A stretch of DNA of 64,000 nucleotides, from assembly GCF_001421355.1 (NCBI RefSeq), contig NZ_LMKC01000003.1, positions 310,164 through 374,163 on the forward strand, in the 5' to 3' direction. Shown in pieces: positions 19,949 to 29,218 of the stretch. Both the position numbers and the translations under genes were made by a program. The notes beneath the pieces were generated by a model that was not told the DNA's origin, did not search any database, and saw only the letters and a program-made list of their open reading frames with translations. The first letter of the stretch is position 1, and the number at the start of each line of letters is the position of its first letter. Source of the stretch: Sphingomonas sp. Leaf9 (GTDB lineage Bacteria; Pseudomonadota; Alphaproteobacteria; Sphingomonadales; Sphingomonadaceae).

Positions 19949-20125
19949 CCGTACACTCCCCCTGTTACCTGGGCGGTTTAGGGGGTGTTGGGGGTGCTGC
20001 CAAGCGGGCTGTGTCCGGGGGCGGGCCTGCTGGACGCTGATGGTGCTTTCCGTGGCTCTGGACCCCTGCCTGCGCAGGGGTCGGGTCGGGTTGGGTGCGA
20101 GGGGCGACGGTCGCGTCGCCCGCTT

Positions 20126-20154
20126 CGTCACCCCGGGCTTGACCCGAGGTGACG
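20126..20154. repeat. GTCACCCCGG-type palindrome
   Basis: CGTCACCCCGGGCTTGACCCGAGGTGACG, arms near-perfect with one mismatch. It lies in the 264-base divergent gap between the carrier protein gene and the ligase gene, which also must hold both promoters. Confidence 0.75.
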
Positions 20155-20212
20155 TTGTGGGTGGGGGGGGGCACCCCCTGTATCTGGCGTCGGATCGGCG
20201 CTAGGAGGCGAC

Positions 20213-21715
20213 ATGGAATTTCCGCGTGCCCGGACAATCGATCATCTGCCTTCGCTGGGGGCGGCGCAGGCGCCGGCGCTGATCGATCGGGAGGGCGCGC
20301 TGAGCTTTGCCGCATTGGAGGCGGCGGTAGCGCGGATGGCGGGGGGGCTGGTTGCGCTGGGCCTTGCGCCGGGCGCACGGGTGGCGACGTGGCTGCCCAA
20401 GACGCGCACCGCGTGCCTGATGCCGCTGGCGACGGCGCGGGCGGGGCTGGTGCATGTGCCGGTCAATCCGGCGCTCAAACGGGCACAGGTCGCGCATATC
20501 CTGTCGGACAGCGGTGCGGCGGTGCTGGTGACGCAAGGGGCGCGGGTCGCGGCGCTGGAGGCGGGCGATGTGCCGGACGGGTGCCGGGTGTTGACCGAGC
20601 CGCCGGAGGGCGATTCCGTCCGACCCCAGGATTATGATTCCCGTGCTCTGGCGGCCATTCTCTATACGTCCGGTTCGACCGGCCGGCCGAAGGGCGTCAT
20701 GCTGAGCCATGCCAATCTGTGGCTCGGGGCAGTCTCGGTGGCAAGCTATTTGCGCTTGACCCCCGACGACCGGGTACTCGCGGTGCTGCCGCTCAGCTTC
20801 GACTATGGGCAAAACCAGCTATTGTCGACGTGGGCCGCGGGCGGGGCGGTGGTTCCGCTCGATTACCTAACCGCGCGCGACGTGGTGAAGGCGGTCGAGC
20901 GGTTCGGCGTGACGACGCTGGCGGGGGTGCCGCCGCTGTGGACGCAATTGCTGGAGGTGGACTGGCCGGCGGACACGGCGGCGCGGCTCAAGCGGCTGAC
21001 CAATTCGGGTGGAGCGCTGACCCCGCGCATGGTGCGGGCGCTGCGGGAGCGGTTCGCCGGCGCCGATCTCTATGCGATGTACGGGCTGACCGAGGCGTTT
21101 CGATCGACCTATCTCGATCCGGCGCTGATCGATGCACATCCCGATGCGATCGGGTCGGCGATCCCCTTTGCCGAGGTGGCGGTGGTGCGCGCCGATGGCA
21201 GCCGGGCGGATGCCGGGGAGGCGGGCGAGCTGGTCCATGCCGGGCCGCTGGTTGCGCAAGGCTATTGGCGCGATGCCGCGCGGACGGCGGCGCGGTTTCG
21301 GCCGGCCCCGGAATGGATGGATAGTGGCGGCATGGCGGTGTGGTCGGGCGACACGGTGGCGCTGGGCAGCGATGGGCTGCTGCGCTTCGTCGGGCGCGAT
21401 GACGAGATGATGAAGGTGGCGGGCAACCGGATCAGCCCGACCGAAGTGGAGGAAGCGGTGCTGGCGGGCGGCGAAGTGGCGGAGGCGGTCGCGGTCGGCC
21501 TGCCCGACGAACGGCAGGGGCAGGCGATCACGGTGGTCGCGCGGGCGTTGGTGGCGGATGCCGAGGCGCTGGTGCGGGCGCGGCTGCGACGCGAACTGCC
21601 GAGTTTTCAGCAGCCGTCGCACTATGTCTGGGTCGAGGCGTTGCCGCGCAATGCCAACGGCAAGCTGGACCGGGTGGCGGTGCGCGCGCTGGCACAAGCG
21701 GCGGTGCAGTCGTGA
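20213..21715 (+). CDS. acyl-CoA ligase (AMP-forming), exosortase A system-associated
   Basis: A 500-residue adenylate-forming enzyme. Motif A3 YTSGSTGRPKGVMLSH is at ~150-165, A5 YAMYGLTEAF at ~288, A8 FVGRDDEMMKVAGNRISPTEVEE at ~392-414 and the catalytic lysine in NANGKLDR near the C-terminus. It activates a carboxylate with ATP, probably loading the locus carrier protein or CoA. AGGAGG precedes ATG. It overlaps the decarboxylase by GTGA. Homologues are restricted to XrtA/EPS loci; the acid activated is not known. Confidence 0.94.
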   Translation: MEFPRARTIDHLPSLGAAQAPALIDREGALSFAALEAAVARMAGGLVALGLAPGARVATWLPKTRTACLMPLATARAGLVHVPVNPALKRAQVAHILSDSGAAVLVTQGARVAALEAGDVPDGCRVLTEPPEGDSVRPQDYDSRALAAILYTSGSTGRPKGVMLSHANLWLGAVSVASYLRLTPDDRVLAVLPLSFDYGQNQLLSTWAAGGAVVPLDYLTARDVVKAVERFGVTTLAGVPPLWTQLLEVDWPADTAARLKRLTNSGGALTPRMVRALRERFAGADLYAMYGLTEAFRSTYLDPALIDAHPDAIGSAIPFAEVAVVRADGSRADAGEAGELVHAGPLVAQGYWRDAARTAARFRPAPEWMDSGGMAVWSGDTVALGSDGLLRFVGRDDEMMKVAGNRISPTEVEEAVLAGGEVAEAVAVGLPDERQGQAITVVARALVADAEALVRARLRRELPSFQQPSHYVWVEALPRNANGKLDRVAVRALAQAAVQS

Positions 21716-22944
21716 AGCCGGTCGGGCCGATCCCGGCGGGCTTTGCCGGACAGTCGCGGCTGACGGTCGGCGGCGTGGATTTCGCCGAACTGCTCGAACG
21801 GGCGGGTGATACCCCGGCGTTCCTGTATGACGGCGGGGCAATGGCGGCGCGGGTCGCGCGGCTGCGCGCGGCGCTGCCCGAGCAGGTGCGCGTGCATTAT
21901 GCGATCAAGGCCAATCCGCACCGTGACGTGCTGGCGGCGATGGCGGCATTGGTCGACGGGCTGGACGTGGCGTCGGGCGGCGAACTTGCGCTGGCGCTGA
22001 CCGTCAAGCCGGCTGCGGCGATCAGCTTTGCGGGACCCGGCAAGCGCGACGATGAGCTGACGCAGGCGATTGCGGCAGGGGCGACGCTGCATGTCGAATC
22101 GGAGGGCGAGGCCGATCGGGCGCTGGCGATCGGTGATCGGCTGGGGCGGCGTCCCCGCATCGCCGTTCGGGTGAACCCCGATTTCGAATTGCGCGGGTCG
22201 GGGATGCGGATGGGTGGGCGCGCGTCGCCCTTCGGCATCGATGCGGTGTGGGTGCCGGCGCTGGTCCGGCGGCTGGTCGCGGCGGGCGCGGACTGGCACG
22301 GCTTCCACATCTTTGCCGGATCGCAGACGCTGGACAGCGCCGCGATCATCGAGGCGCAGGCCGCGACGCTGGCGCTGGCCGAGCGGCTGGGCGAGGAAGC
22401 GGGCGCGGCGCCGGCGTTCGTCAATCTGGGCGGCGGGTTCGGCATCCCCTATTTCGCGGGCGATACCCCGGTCGATGTCGAGGGCATCGGGCAGGCGCTG
22501 GGCGCGGCGCTGGACCGGCGGGGCGCGGTGCTGGCCGATACCGGCTTTGCGGTGGAGCTGGGCCGCTGGCTGGTGGGGGAGGCGGGGGTGTATTGCACGC
22601 GCGTCGTCGATGTGAAGGACAGCGGGGGCGAGACGTTCGTGGTGGTCGATGGCGGGCTGCATCATCAATTGGCGGCCAGCGGCAATTTCGGGACGGTGGT
22701 GCGGCGCAATTATCCGGTGGCGGTGGCCGAGCGGATGGCTGCCGCGCCGGTCATGACTGCGTCGGTGGTCGGGTGCCTGTGCACCCCGCTCGACCGGCTG
22801 GCCGACCGGGTGGCGCTGCCCGAGGTGGCGGTCGGCGATACGATCGTCCTGTTCCAGGCGGGGGCTTACGGTGCGACGGCCAGCCCGGCGGCGTTTCTGG
22901 GCCATCCGCCGGCGCGCGAGGTCCTTGTCCCATTGCGGGACTGA
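21712..22944 (+). CDS. PLP-dependent decarboxylase, exosortase A system-associated
   Basis: A 410-residue fold type III PLP enzyme related to diaminopimelate and ornithine decarboxylases. The PLP lysine is in HYAIKANPHRDVL (~K64), the phosphate-binding glycine loop in VNLGGGFGIPYF, and VVDGGLHHQLAASGNF marks the XrtA subfamily. The C-terminal Cys region reads GCLCTPLDRLA. It presumably makes an amine from an amino acid, perhaps acting on the aminoacyl product of the ligase. GTG start overlapping the ligase stop. Confidence 0.93.
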   Translation: MKPVGPIPAGFAGQSRLTVGGVDFAELLERAGDTPAFLYDGGAMAARVARLRAALPEQVRVHYAIKANPHRDVLAAMAALVDGLDVASGGELALALTVKPAAAISFAGPGKRDDELTQAIAAGATLHVESEGEADRALAIGDRLGRRPRIAVRVNPDFELRGSGMRMGGRASPFGIDAVWVPALVRRLVAAGADWHGFHIFAGSQTLDSAAIIEAQAATLALAERLGEEAGAAPAFVNLGGGFGIPYFAGDTPVDVEGIGQALGAALDRRGAVLADTGFAVELGRWLVGEAGVYCTRVVDVKDSGGETFVVVDGGLHHQLAASGNFGTVVRRNYPVAVAERMAAAPVMTASVVGCLCTPLDRLADRVALPEVAVGDTIVLFQAGAYGATASPAAFLGHPPAREVLVPLRD

Positions 22945-23082
22945 TCGAACGGTACGCCTTATGGGATGCGGGGCGGCGGAAGTTCGCTATACTCAACCCT
23001 ATCTTTACCCCTTTGGCAGCATAGCAGGGGCGGTCCTGCGCAGTCCCGATGCGGCTGCGCTCGTTCGGAACGAGGTAATGTA

Positions 23083-23718
23083 ATGCGTCGCAGGCATGGT
23101 TTTGGAACGGGTGTGGCGATGGCGGCCTTGCTGGGCGGGTGCGCCGGTGGGGCGACGCGCCCCGAATTGCCGCCCGCACCGTTCGTGCAGGCGAAGGAAG
23201 CGCCGGGCGAGGCCTATGTCATCGGGCCGCTCGACCAGCTGAGCATCTTCGTGTGGCGCAACCCCGAACTGTCGACCAAGGTGCAGGTGCGCCCCGACGG
23301 GCGGATCACCACGCCGCTCATCAACGACATGCCCGCCACCGGCAAGACGCCGGCGATGCTGGCCGACGATCTGAAGCTGGCGCTGGGCGAATATGTGAAG
23401 GACCCGCTGGTTTCGGTGATCGTCGAGAATTTCTCCGGCACCTTCAGCCAGCAGGTGCGCGTGGTGGGGGCGACCGAAAAACCGGCATCGATCCCGTACC
23501 GGGCCAATATGACGCTGCTCGACGCGATGATCGCGGTCGGGGGCCTCAACCAATATGCGTCGGGCAACCGGGCGCGGCTGGTGCGGTACGACCGGGCGAC
23601 GGGCAAGCAGTCGGAATTTGGCTTACGTATCTCCAGCCTGCTGAAGAATGGCGATGCCAGCGCGAACGTGAAGTTGCAGCCGGGCGACGTCATCATCATT
23701 CCAGAGAGCATGTTCTGA
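23083..23718 (+). CDS. polysaccharide export lipoprotein, XrtA/PEP-CTERM type (Wza-like)
   Basis: A 211-residue lipoprotein with signal MRRRHGFGTGVAMAALLGGC. A Poly_export domain follows (YVIGPLDQLSIFVWRNPELS) and then an SLBB-like region (VRVVGATEKPASIPY, LLDAMIAVGGL). It forms the outer-membrane or periplasmic exit channel for the exopolysaccharide, analogous to Wza but lacking the large C-terminal part. ATG at 23083 has GAGG upstream; the in-frame extension encodes no signal-like sequence. The 138-base gap before it may contain a separate promoter. Confidence 0.92.
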   Translation: MRRRHGFGTGVAMAALLGGCAGGATRPELPPAPFVQAKEAPGEAYVIGPLDQLSIFVWRNPELSTKVQVRPDGRITTPLINDMPATGKTPAMLADDLKLALGEYVKDPLVSVIVENFSGTFSQQVRVVGATEKPASIPYRANMTLLDAMIAVGGLNQYASGNRARLVRYDRATGKQSEFGLRISSLLKNGDASANVKLQPGDVIIIPESMF

Positions 23719-23719
23719 G

Positions 23720-25243
23720 ATGGATGGGCTGTATAACGAGCTGAAGCTGATCCTCCACGCGGTCTGGCAGCGGCGCTGGATCGCGCTGGCGGTGGCGTGG
23801 GTCGTGTGCCTCGCCGGGTGGCTGGCGGTCAGCCAGATTCCCAACAGCTATCAATCGACCGCGCGGGTCATGGTGCAGATGCGGCAGGTGCTGCCCGGCG
23901 CCGAGGCGGCGGTCGCGCAGAATGATCAGGCGAAGAATATCGACCGTATCCGCCAGACGCTGACGTCGGCGGTGAACCTTGAAAAAGTGGTGCGCGGTAC
24001 GTCGCTGAACGAAACGGTCGCCAATGACCGTGACGTCGCCGACCGGATCGCGTCGTTGCAGAACGCGATCAAGCTGACGCAGCAGCAGGACAATCTGTTC
24101 GAGATTTCGGCGACGTCGGGCAATCCGAAGGTCGCGCGGGAAGTCGTGCAGAAGATGATCGACATTTTTGTGCAGGATAACCTGGCGAGCGACCGCGATG
24201 CGACGGTGCAGTCGCTGCGGTTCCTCGACCAGCAGCTGTCGCAGCGGCAGAAGCAGCTGGCCGATGCCGAGGCGCGGCGGCAGGCGTTCCAGGCGCAGTA
24301 TATGGCGATGCTGCCCGGCACCGGATCGCTCGACGATCGCATGTCGAACGCGCGCAGCGAGCTGGCGCAGATCGACGGCGACCTGGCGGCGGCGCAGACC
24401 AGCCTGAGCGCGGCCAATGCGCAGATGGCGGGGACCGCCGCGACGCTGCCCGGCACGGCGGGGACGGCGATGGTCGGGCCGGCACGCGCGCGGCTGAACG
24501 CGATCGAGGGGCAGATTGCCGAGGGGCGCAGCCGCGGCTGGACCGATCAGCATCCCGACATGGTGGCGCTCAATCGCCAGCTGGCGTCCGCCCGCGCGGC
24601 GGCGCGCGGCGAGGGTGGCGGGGTCAGCGGGGGCACGGCGGCGTCGCCCAACCCGTTCTACCTGCAGCTGCGCGCGACGCAGGGCGACCGGCAGGCGCGG
24701 GTGGCCGAATTGCAGCAGCGCAAGAACCAGATCGAAAGCCAGCTGAACGGGCTGCAGGCCAAGATCGCGGCCGATCCGCAGGCGGCGGCGCAGCAGTCGC
24801 AGCTGGACCGCGACATCGCGTCGCTGAAACAGCAATATGACTCGCTGTTCCAGGACCGCGAACAGGTGCGCCTGCGCAGCAGCGTGCAGACCGATACCGA
24901 CGCGGTACAGTTCAACGTGATCGATCCGCCCACCCAACCCAGCAAGCCCACCGCGCCGAACCGGCCGTTGCTGCTGCTGGGCGTGCTGGTCGTGGGCATC
25001 GGCGCGGGCGTTGCACTGGCCTTTGCGCTCAGCCGGCTGAAGACCAGCTTTGCCACCGCGCAGAAGCTGGAGAAGATCAGCGGGATGCCGGTGCTGGGGT
25101 CGATCGGTGAGGTGGTGACCGACACGGTACGGGCGACACGCAAGCAGCGGTTGAAGCTGTTCGCGGGTGGCGCGGGCGCGCTGGTTGCGGCATTCGTGTT
25201 GTTGCTGGGCATGGAATTCGCCCGGCGCGGGCTGGTGGCGTGA
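23720..25243 (+). CDS. chain-length determinant protein, XrtA system (Wzz/GumC-like)
   Basis: A 507-residue inner-membrane co-polymerase controlling EPS chain length. TM1 is WIALAVAWVVCLAGWLAV (~22-40). A large periplasmic coiled-coil region (~150-400, Gln/Arg-rich helices, e.g. QLSQRQKQLADAEARRQ) follows, then a TM segment at ~412-435 and a C-terminal TM near 475-495. The motif PTQPSKPTAPNRPLLL just before the second TM is characteristic. Begins 1 base after the export gene and overlaps the kinase gene by GTGA. Confidence 0.93.
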   Translation: MDGLYNELKLILHAVWQRRWIALAVAWVVCLAGWLAVSQIPNSYQSTARVMVQMRQVLPGAEAAVAQNDQAKNIDRIRQTLTSAVNLEKVVRGTSLNETVANDRDVADRIASLQNAIKLTQQQDNLFEISATSGNPKVAREVVQKMIDIFVQDNLASDRDATVQSLRFLDQQLSQRQKQLADAEARRQAFQAQYMAMLPGTGSLDDRMSNARSELAQIDGDLAAAQTSLSAANAQMAGTAATLPGTAGTAMVGPARARLNAIEGQIAEGRSRGWTDQHPDMVALNRQLASARAAARGEGGGVSGGTAASPNPFYLQLRATQGDRQARVAELQQRKNQIESQLNGLQAKIAADPQAAAQQSQLDRDIASLKQQYDSLFQDREQVRLRSSVQTDTDAVQFNVIDPPTQPSKPTAPNRPLLLLGVLVVGIGAGVALAFALSRLKTSFATAQKLEKISGMPVLGSIGEVVTDTVRATRKQRLKLFAGGAGALVAAFVLLLGMEFARRGLVA

Positions 25244-26175
25244 GTGGGGATGACAAGGTGAACGATCAATCGCACCGGGCCATACGCGCGTCGTTGCTGG
25301 AGCGCGCGGCGGATCGCTGGCAGCTGGGGCCGAAGCCCGACCTGCCGCCGGTCGCCATGCCCGACCTGCCGCCGGCGCCGCCGGTCGTGCCGCCGGTTGC
25401 CAAGGCGAGTCCCCGCAAGATGCCGTCCGCGCGCATCCGCCCGGTCGATCCGGCGCGGATCGATCGCGAGATGCTGGCCGAGGCAGGAATGCTGGTGCCC
25501 GGCGGCCCGGTTACCGCGCTGGCCGAGGAATTCCGGCTGGTGAAGCGCCAGCTGCTGACCACCGCCGCCGATATCGAGAAGCGCGATCCCGATGCCGCGC
25601 GCATGATCCTAGTGTGTTCGGCACAGCCGGGCGATGGCAAGACGTTCTGCGCGATCAACCTTGCGCTGTCGCTGGCGGCGGAACGCGACCTGCAGATCCT
25701 GCTGGTCGATGCCGATTTCCCCAAGCCCGACATTCTCGACCGGCTAGGCCTGCCGGCGGGCAAGGGGTTGCTCGACGCGCTGGGCGATCCGGCGATCGAT
25801 GTCGAGACATTGGTGATCCCGACCGACGTGCCGCAGCTGTCGGTGCTGCCGGCGGGCAAGCGGACCAATGCCGACACCGAATTGCTGCGCAGCGACCATG
25901 CGCAGGATGTGATGCAGCGGCTGCTGACCGCCGATCCCGACCGGATCGTCATCTTCGATTCGCCCCCGGCCCTTGCCGCATCGCCGGCGGCGGTGCTGGC
26001 GTCGCTGGTCGGGCAGACGGTGTTGGTGGTCCGCGCCGACCGCAGCAGCGAATCCGACCTGCGCGAAGCGGTCGCGCTGCTGGATGGATGCGACGATATC
26101 CAGTTGCTGCTGAACGCGACGACGTACCGGGCGGAGGGCGCGCGCTTCGGTTATTACGGGCAGGATCAGGAATGA
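25240..26175 (+). CDS. tyrosine autokinase, XrtA/PEP-CTERM locus (CpsD/CapB-like)
   Basis: A 311-residue BY-kinase partner of the chain-length protein. A Pro-rich N-terminus (~30-70) precedes Walker A CSAQPGDGKT (126-135), Walker A' ILLVDADFPKPD and Walker B IVIFDSPP. The tail YRAEGARFGYYGQ holds the tyrosines expected to be autophosphorylated, though the cluster is small. Cytoplasmic, docking on the inner-membrane Wzz-like protein. GTGA overlap upstream, ATGA overlap downstream. The N-terminal proline repeat is not part of the fold and may be a flexible linker. Confidence 0.93.
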   Translation: MSGDDKVNDQSHRAIRASLLERAADRWQLGPKPDLPPVAMPDLPPAPPVVPPVAKASPRKMPSARIRPVDPARIDREMLAEAGMLVPGGPVTALAEEFRLVKRQLLTTAADIEKRDPDAARMILVCSAQPGDGKTFCAINLALSLAAERDLQILLVDADFPKPDILDRLGLPAGKGLLDALGDPAIDVETLVIPTDVPQLSVLPAGKRTNADTELLRSDHAQDVMQRLLTADPDRIVIFDSPPALAASPAAVLASLVGQTVLVVRADRSSESDLREAVALLDGCDDIQLLLNATTYRAEGARFGYYGQDQE

Positions 26176-27779
26176 TGCGGTGGGTGGCCCTGCCGGTGGC
26201 GGTCGTGGCGTCGGCAAGCCCGGCGCTGGCGCAGCGCGTCGAGGTGTCGCCCTATGTCGAGGTCGGGCAGACATTGCTCGCCGATCTGAACGATGGCGAC
26301 GTCGTTACCTTTACCCAGCTGACCGCCGGGGTCGATGCGACGATCACGACGCAGCGGGTGCAGGTGCAGGCCAATTACCAGTATCAGCGGCTGCTGGACT
26401 GGGGCGATAACTTCGGCAGCGGCGACGTCCATTCGGGGCTGGCGCGCGCCAATGTGCAGATCACCCGCTGGCTGAACCTGGAGGGCGGCGCGATCGCCAC
26501 GCGGGCGCAGGGCGATACGCGCGGCGGAGGCTTCGGCTCGCTGGTCAATGCCAGCAACGTCAACACCGCGCAGGTCTATGGCCTGTACGCCGGGCCGAGC
26601 ATCAATACGCGGGTCGGGCCGTTCGCGGTCAACGGCACCTATCAGTTCGGCTATGTGAAGGCGGAGACGCCGGGCGTCGTCAACCTGGCACCGGGCCAGC
26701 GGCGGCTGGATTATTATGACGAGGCGACCAGCCATCTGGTGATGGCCAGCGCCGGCACGCGCGCGGGCACGCTGCTGCCGATAGGCTTCACCGTGTCGGG
26801 CGCATGGGTTAGTGAGGATGCCGGGCAGCTCGACCAGAAGTTCGAGGGCGCGTATGGCCGGGTCGATGCGGTTTTGCCGATCACGCCGACCCTCGCCGCG
26901 GTCGGGGGCGTCGGATATGAAAAGATCGAGGTGACGCAGCGCGATCCGTTGGTCGATGCGAATAATATTCCGGTGACCGATGGGGCGGGGCGGTTCGTGA
27001 CCGATCCGGCATCGGCACCGCGCATCGCGTACGACACCGACGGCATCATCTGGGACGCGGGCGTATTATGGCGGCCGTCCCCGCGCACCGCGCTAGAGGC
27101 GCGGCTGGGGCGGCGGTACGGGGCGATGAGCTATACCGGGTCGCTGCAATGGCAGGTCAGCCCGGCATCGGCGGTGCAGGTCGGCGTATATGACAGCGTG
27201 ACCACGTTCGGGCGGCAACTGACCGGATCGCTGTCGCAGCTGCCGATCAATTACATCGGCGGCGAGGACCCGTTCGGTGCGCGCTATGGCGGGTGCGTGT
27301 TCGGTGGCGGCGTGACGCCCGAGGGCGCGTCGAATGCCGGTGGCTGCCTGACCCCGGTGTTCCAGTCGGTCAGTGCGGCGACGTTCCGTGCGCAGGGGAT
27401 CGATGCGGTCTATTCGATCACGCGTGGGCCGACCCGGCTGGGGCTGGGCGCGGGCTATGCCAGCCGGCGCTATTATGTCCCGCCGGTGCCGGGTGCGGTC
27501 ATCTATCGCACGCGCGACGAGAGCTATTATGTCCAGGGCTTCGGCCAATGGGCGCTCGACAGCCGGTCGTCGGTCAGCGCCGACCTGTACGCCAATTACT
27601 TCGCGAGCGGGATCGAGGGCGGGCTGGACGCATGGGGCGGCGGTGCGCAGGGCGGTTATTATCGCAGCTTCGGCCGGGCCTATGGCAGCCTTACCGCCGG
27701 CGTGTACGGCTATGATGTCGAACGCAGCCAGTCGGATTTGATCGCGCAGGCGTTGCTGGCGGTGGGGTTCCGGTTCTAG
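26172..27779 (+). CDS. outer-membrane beta-barrel protein, XrtA/PEP-CTERM system-associated
   Basis: A 535-residue protein with signal peptide MMRWVALPVAVVASASPALA. Alternating hydrophobic and aromatic strands follow, ending in GFRF, a typical C-terminal Phe of outer-membrane barrels. The family is found only in XrtA/EPS loci and resembles the alginate or PNAG export porins in role. ATG at 26172 overlaps the kinase stop; the same frame is open 186 codons further upstream, but that part is an antisense-like shadow of the kinase. Likely forms the EPS outer-membrane channel together with the export lipoprotein. Confidence 0.9.
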   Translation: MMRWVALPVAVVASASPALAQRVEVSPYVEVGQTLLADLNDGDVVTFTQLTAGVDATITTQRVQVQANYQYQRLLDWGDNFGSGDVHSGLARANVQITRWLNLEGGAIATRAQGDTRGGGFGSLVNASNVNTAQVYGLYAGPSINTRVGPFAVNGTYQFGYVKAETPGVVNLAPGQRRLDYYDEATSHLVMASAGTRAGTLLPIGFTVSGAWVSEDAGQLDQKFEGAYGRVDAVLPITPTLAAVGGVGYEKIEVTQRDPLVDANNIPVTDGAGRFVTDPASAPRIAYDTDGIIWDAGVLWRPSPRTALEARLGRRYGAMSYTGSLQWQVSPASAVQVGVYDSVTTFGRQLTGSLSQLPINYIGGEDPFGARYGGCVFGGGVTPEGASNAGGCLTPVFQSVSAATFRAQGIDAVYSITRGPTRLGLGAGYASRRYYVPPVPGAVIYRTRDESYYVQGFGQWALDSRSSVSADLYANYFASGIEGGLDAWGGGAQGGYYRSFGRAYGSLTAGVYGYDVERSQSDLIAQALLAVGFRF

Positions 27780-27801
27780 GTTCGACAGGTAGAATTTCCT
27801 A

Positions 27802-27887
27802 CCGTCACCCCGGACTTGATCCGGGGGCCCGCTGTTTACCCGCCGTCGAAGAAGAAGCGGGACCCCGGGTCAAGCCCGGGGTGACGG
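27802..27887. repeat. Paired GTCACCCCGG palindrome (long inverted repeat)
   Basis: Two inverted copies, CCGTCACCCCGGACTTGATC at 27802 and the reverse complement of a near-identical unit ending GGGGTGACGG at 27887, with ~30-base arms around a ~25-base centre. Lies after the barrel gene and could end transcription or protect the mRNA 3' end. Confidence 0.8.
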
Positions 27888-28023
27888 AGGGGTGGGCGAG
27901 TCTATCGCCAACGTCGTTCGTGCAGGCGGCTACCCCTACCGGCCGGGAACGGAACAAGGTAAATTCGCCCGATTTAAACGAACATTCAACCGATTGGCGG
28001 GTACAAGCCCTCCATTGGAGACG

Positions 28024-29199
28024 ATGATGTACGACAATCATTATGGCCTGACCGGTCGCCCGTTCCAGCTGACGCCCGATCCGGCCTTCTGGTTCGACAC
28101 CGCCACCCATCGCAAAGCGATGGCGTATCTGGGCTATGGGTTAAGCCAGGGCGAGGGCTTCATCGTCATCACCGGCGATCCGGGGACGGGCAAGACGACG
28201 CTGCTCGGTCACCTGATGGAGACGATCGATCCCGAACGGCTGAACGTCATCCGCATCGTCACGACCCAGATCGAGGCGGACGACCTGTTGCGGCTGGTCG
28301 CCGCAGGCCTCGACGTCGACCATCACGGGCTGACCAAGGCACAGTTGCTCGAAGGGATCGAGCGGGGCTTGCACAATGTCGCGCGGTCGGGGCGGCGGAC
28401 GCTGCTGGTGATCGACGAGGCGCAGTCGCTGCCGGTCGGGTCGATCGAAGAGCTGCGGATGCTGTCGAATTTTCAGGCGGGCGGCTATGCGCTGTTGCAG
28501 ATTTTCCTGCTGGGCCAGCCGGAATTTCGCCAGCGGCTGCACGGGTCGGATCGGCTGGAGCAGCTGCGCCAGCGGGTGATCGCGATGCACCACCTCGACC
28601 CGATGGGCGTCGAGGAGGTTGGGCCGTATCTCGAACACCGCCTCGCGGTCGTCGGGTGGAACGGCACGCCGAGCTTCAGCATGGACGCACTGGCCGCGCT
28701 GCACCGCTGGTCGGGCGGCGTGCCGCGCCGGTTGAACCAGCTGGCCGGGCGCGTGCTGCTCTATGGCGCGATCGAGGGGATCGAAGAGTTCGGATCGCTG
28801 GACATCGAACAGGTGATCGAGGATCTGGACGGCGACGGGATGGGGGCGACTGCGCCTGAGCCTGCCGCTCGCGTCGAGGCGGCGCCGGTTGCCGAGGCGA
28901 TGCCGATCGTCGACGCCGATCCGCTGCCGATGACCCCGCCGCCGCCACCGATGCCGCCGCGCCCGATCCACCTGTCGGTGGTCGATGCGCCGAGCTGGAG
29001 TGCGGCTGTCGCCGATGCACCCGCGCTCGCGCCGGTGGATACGGCCGATCGCGAGGCGCTGGTCGCGCGGATCGCGGCGCTGGAGGAACGGCTGGAGGAC
29101 CAGGATGCGGCGCTGCGCCGGGTGCTGACGCTGCTGGTCGACTGGGTGGAGGGCGAGCAGCGCCGCCCCGACCTGTCGTCGATCCGCGCCGCCGGCTGA
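28024..29199 (+). CDS. XrtA/PEP-CTERM system-associated ATPase (ExeA/GspA-like)
   Basis: A 391-residue AAA-type ATPase. Start MMYDNHYGLTGRPFQLTPDP is the signature opening of this family. Walker A GDPGTGKTT is at 51-59, Walker B TLLVIDEAQSLP at ~125 and sensor motif GVPRRLNQLAG at ~236. The core ends near residue 270. The C-terminal ~120 residues add a Pro-rich segment (PPPPPMPPRP) and a coiled coil (ALVARIAALEERLEDQDAAL), longer than the typical member. Start chosen at 28024 with GGAGACG upstream; the earlier frame runs through repeat DNA. Its exact job in XrtA loci is unproven. Confidence 0.9.
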   Translation: MMYDNHYGLTGRPFQLTPDPAFWFDTATHRKAMAYLGYGLSQGEGFIVITGDPGTGKTTLLGHLMETIDPERLNVIRIVTTQIEADDLLRLVAAGLDVDHHGLTKAQLLEGIERGLHNVARSGRRTLLVIDEAQSLPVGSIEELRMLSNFQAGGYALLQIFLLGQPEFRQRLHGSDRLEQLRQRVIAMHHLDPMGVEEVGPYLEHRLAVVGWNGTPSFSMDALAALHRWSGGVPRRLNQLAGRVLLYGAIEGIEEFGSLDIEQVIEDLDGDGMGATAPEPAARVEAAPVAEAMPIVDADPLPMTPPPPPMPPRPIHLSVVDAPSWSAAVADAPALAPVDTADREALVARIAALEERLEDQDAALRRVLTLLVDWVEGEQRRPDLSSIRAAG

Positions 29200-29218
29200 A
29201 CGCGGCGTGCCCCCTGCC

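Noticed and set aside
22945..23082. Sigma-54 promoter before the EPS export gene, as expected for PrsR control
   Set aside because: TTTGGCAGCATAGCAGG was considered, but it lacks the TGGCAC-N5-TTGC spacing and sequence.
27780..28023. N-terminal extension of the XrtA ATPase to 27892
   Set aside because: The extra 44 codons run through the end of the palindromic repeat and lack family similarity; MMYDNHYGL is the standard start.
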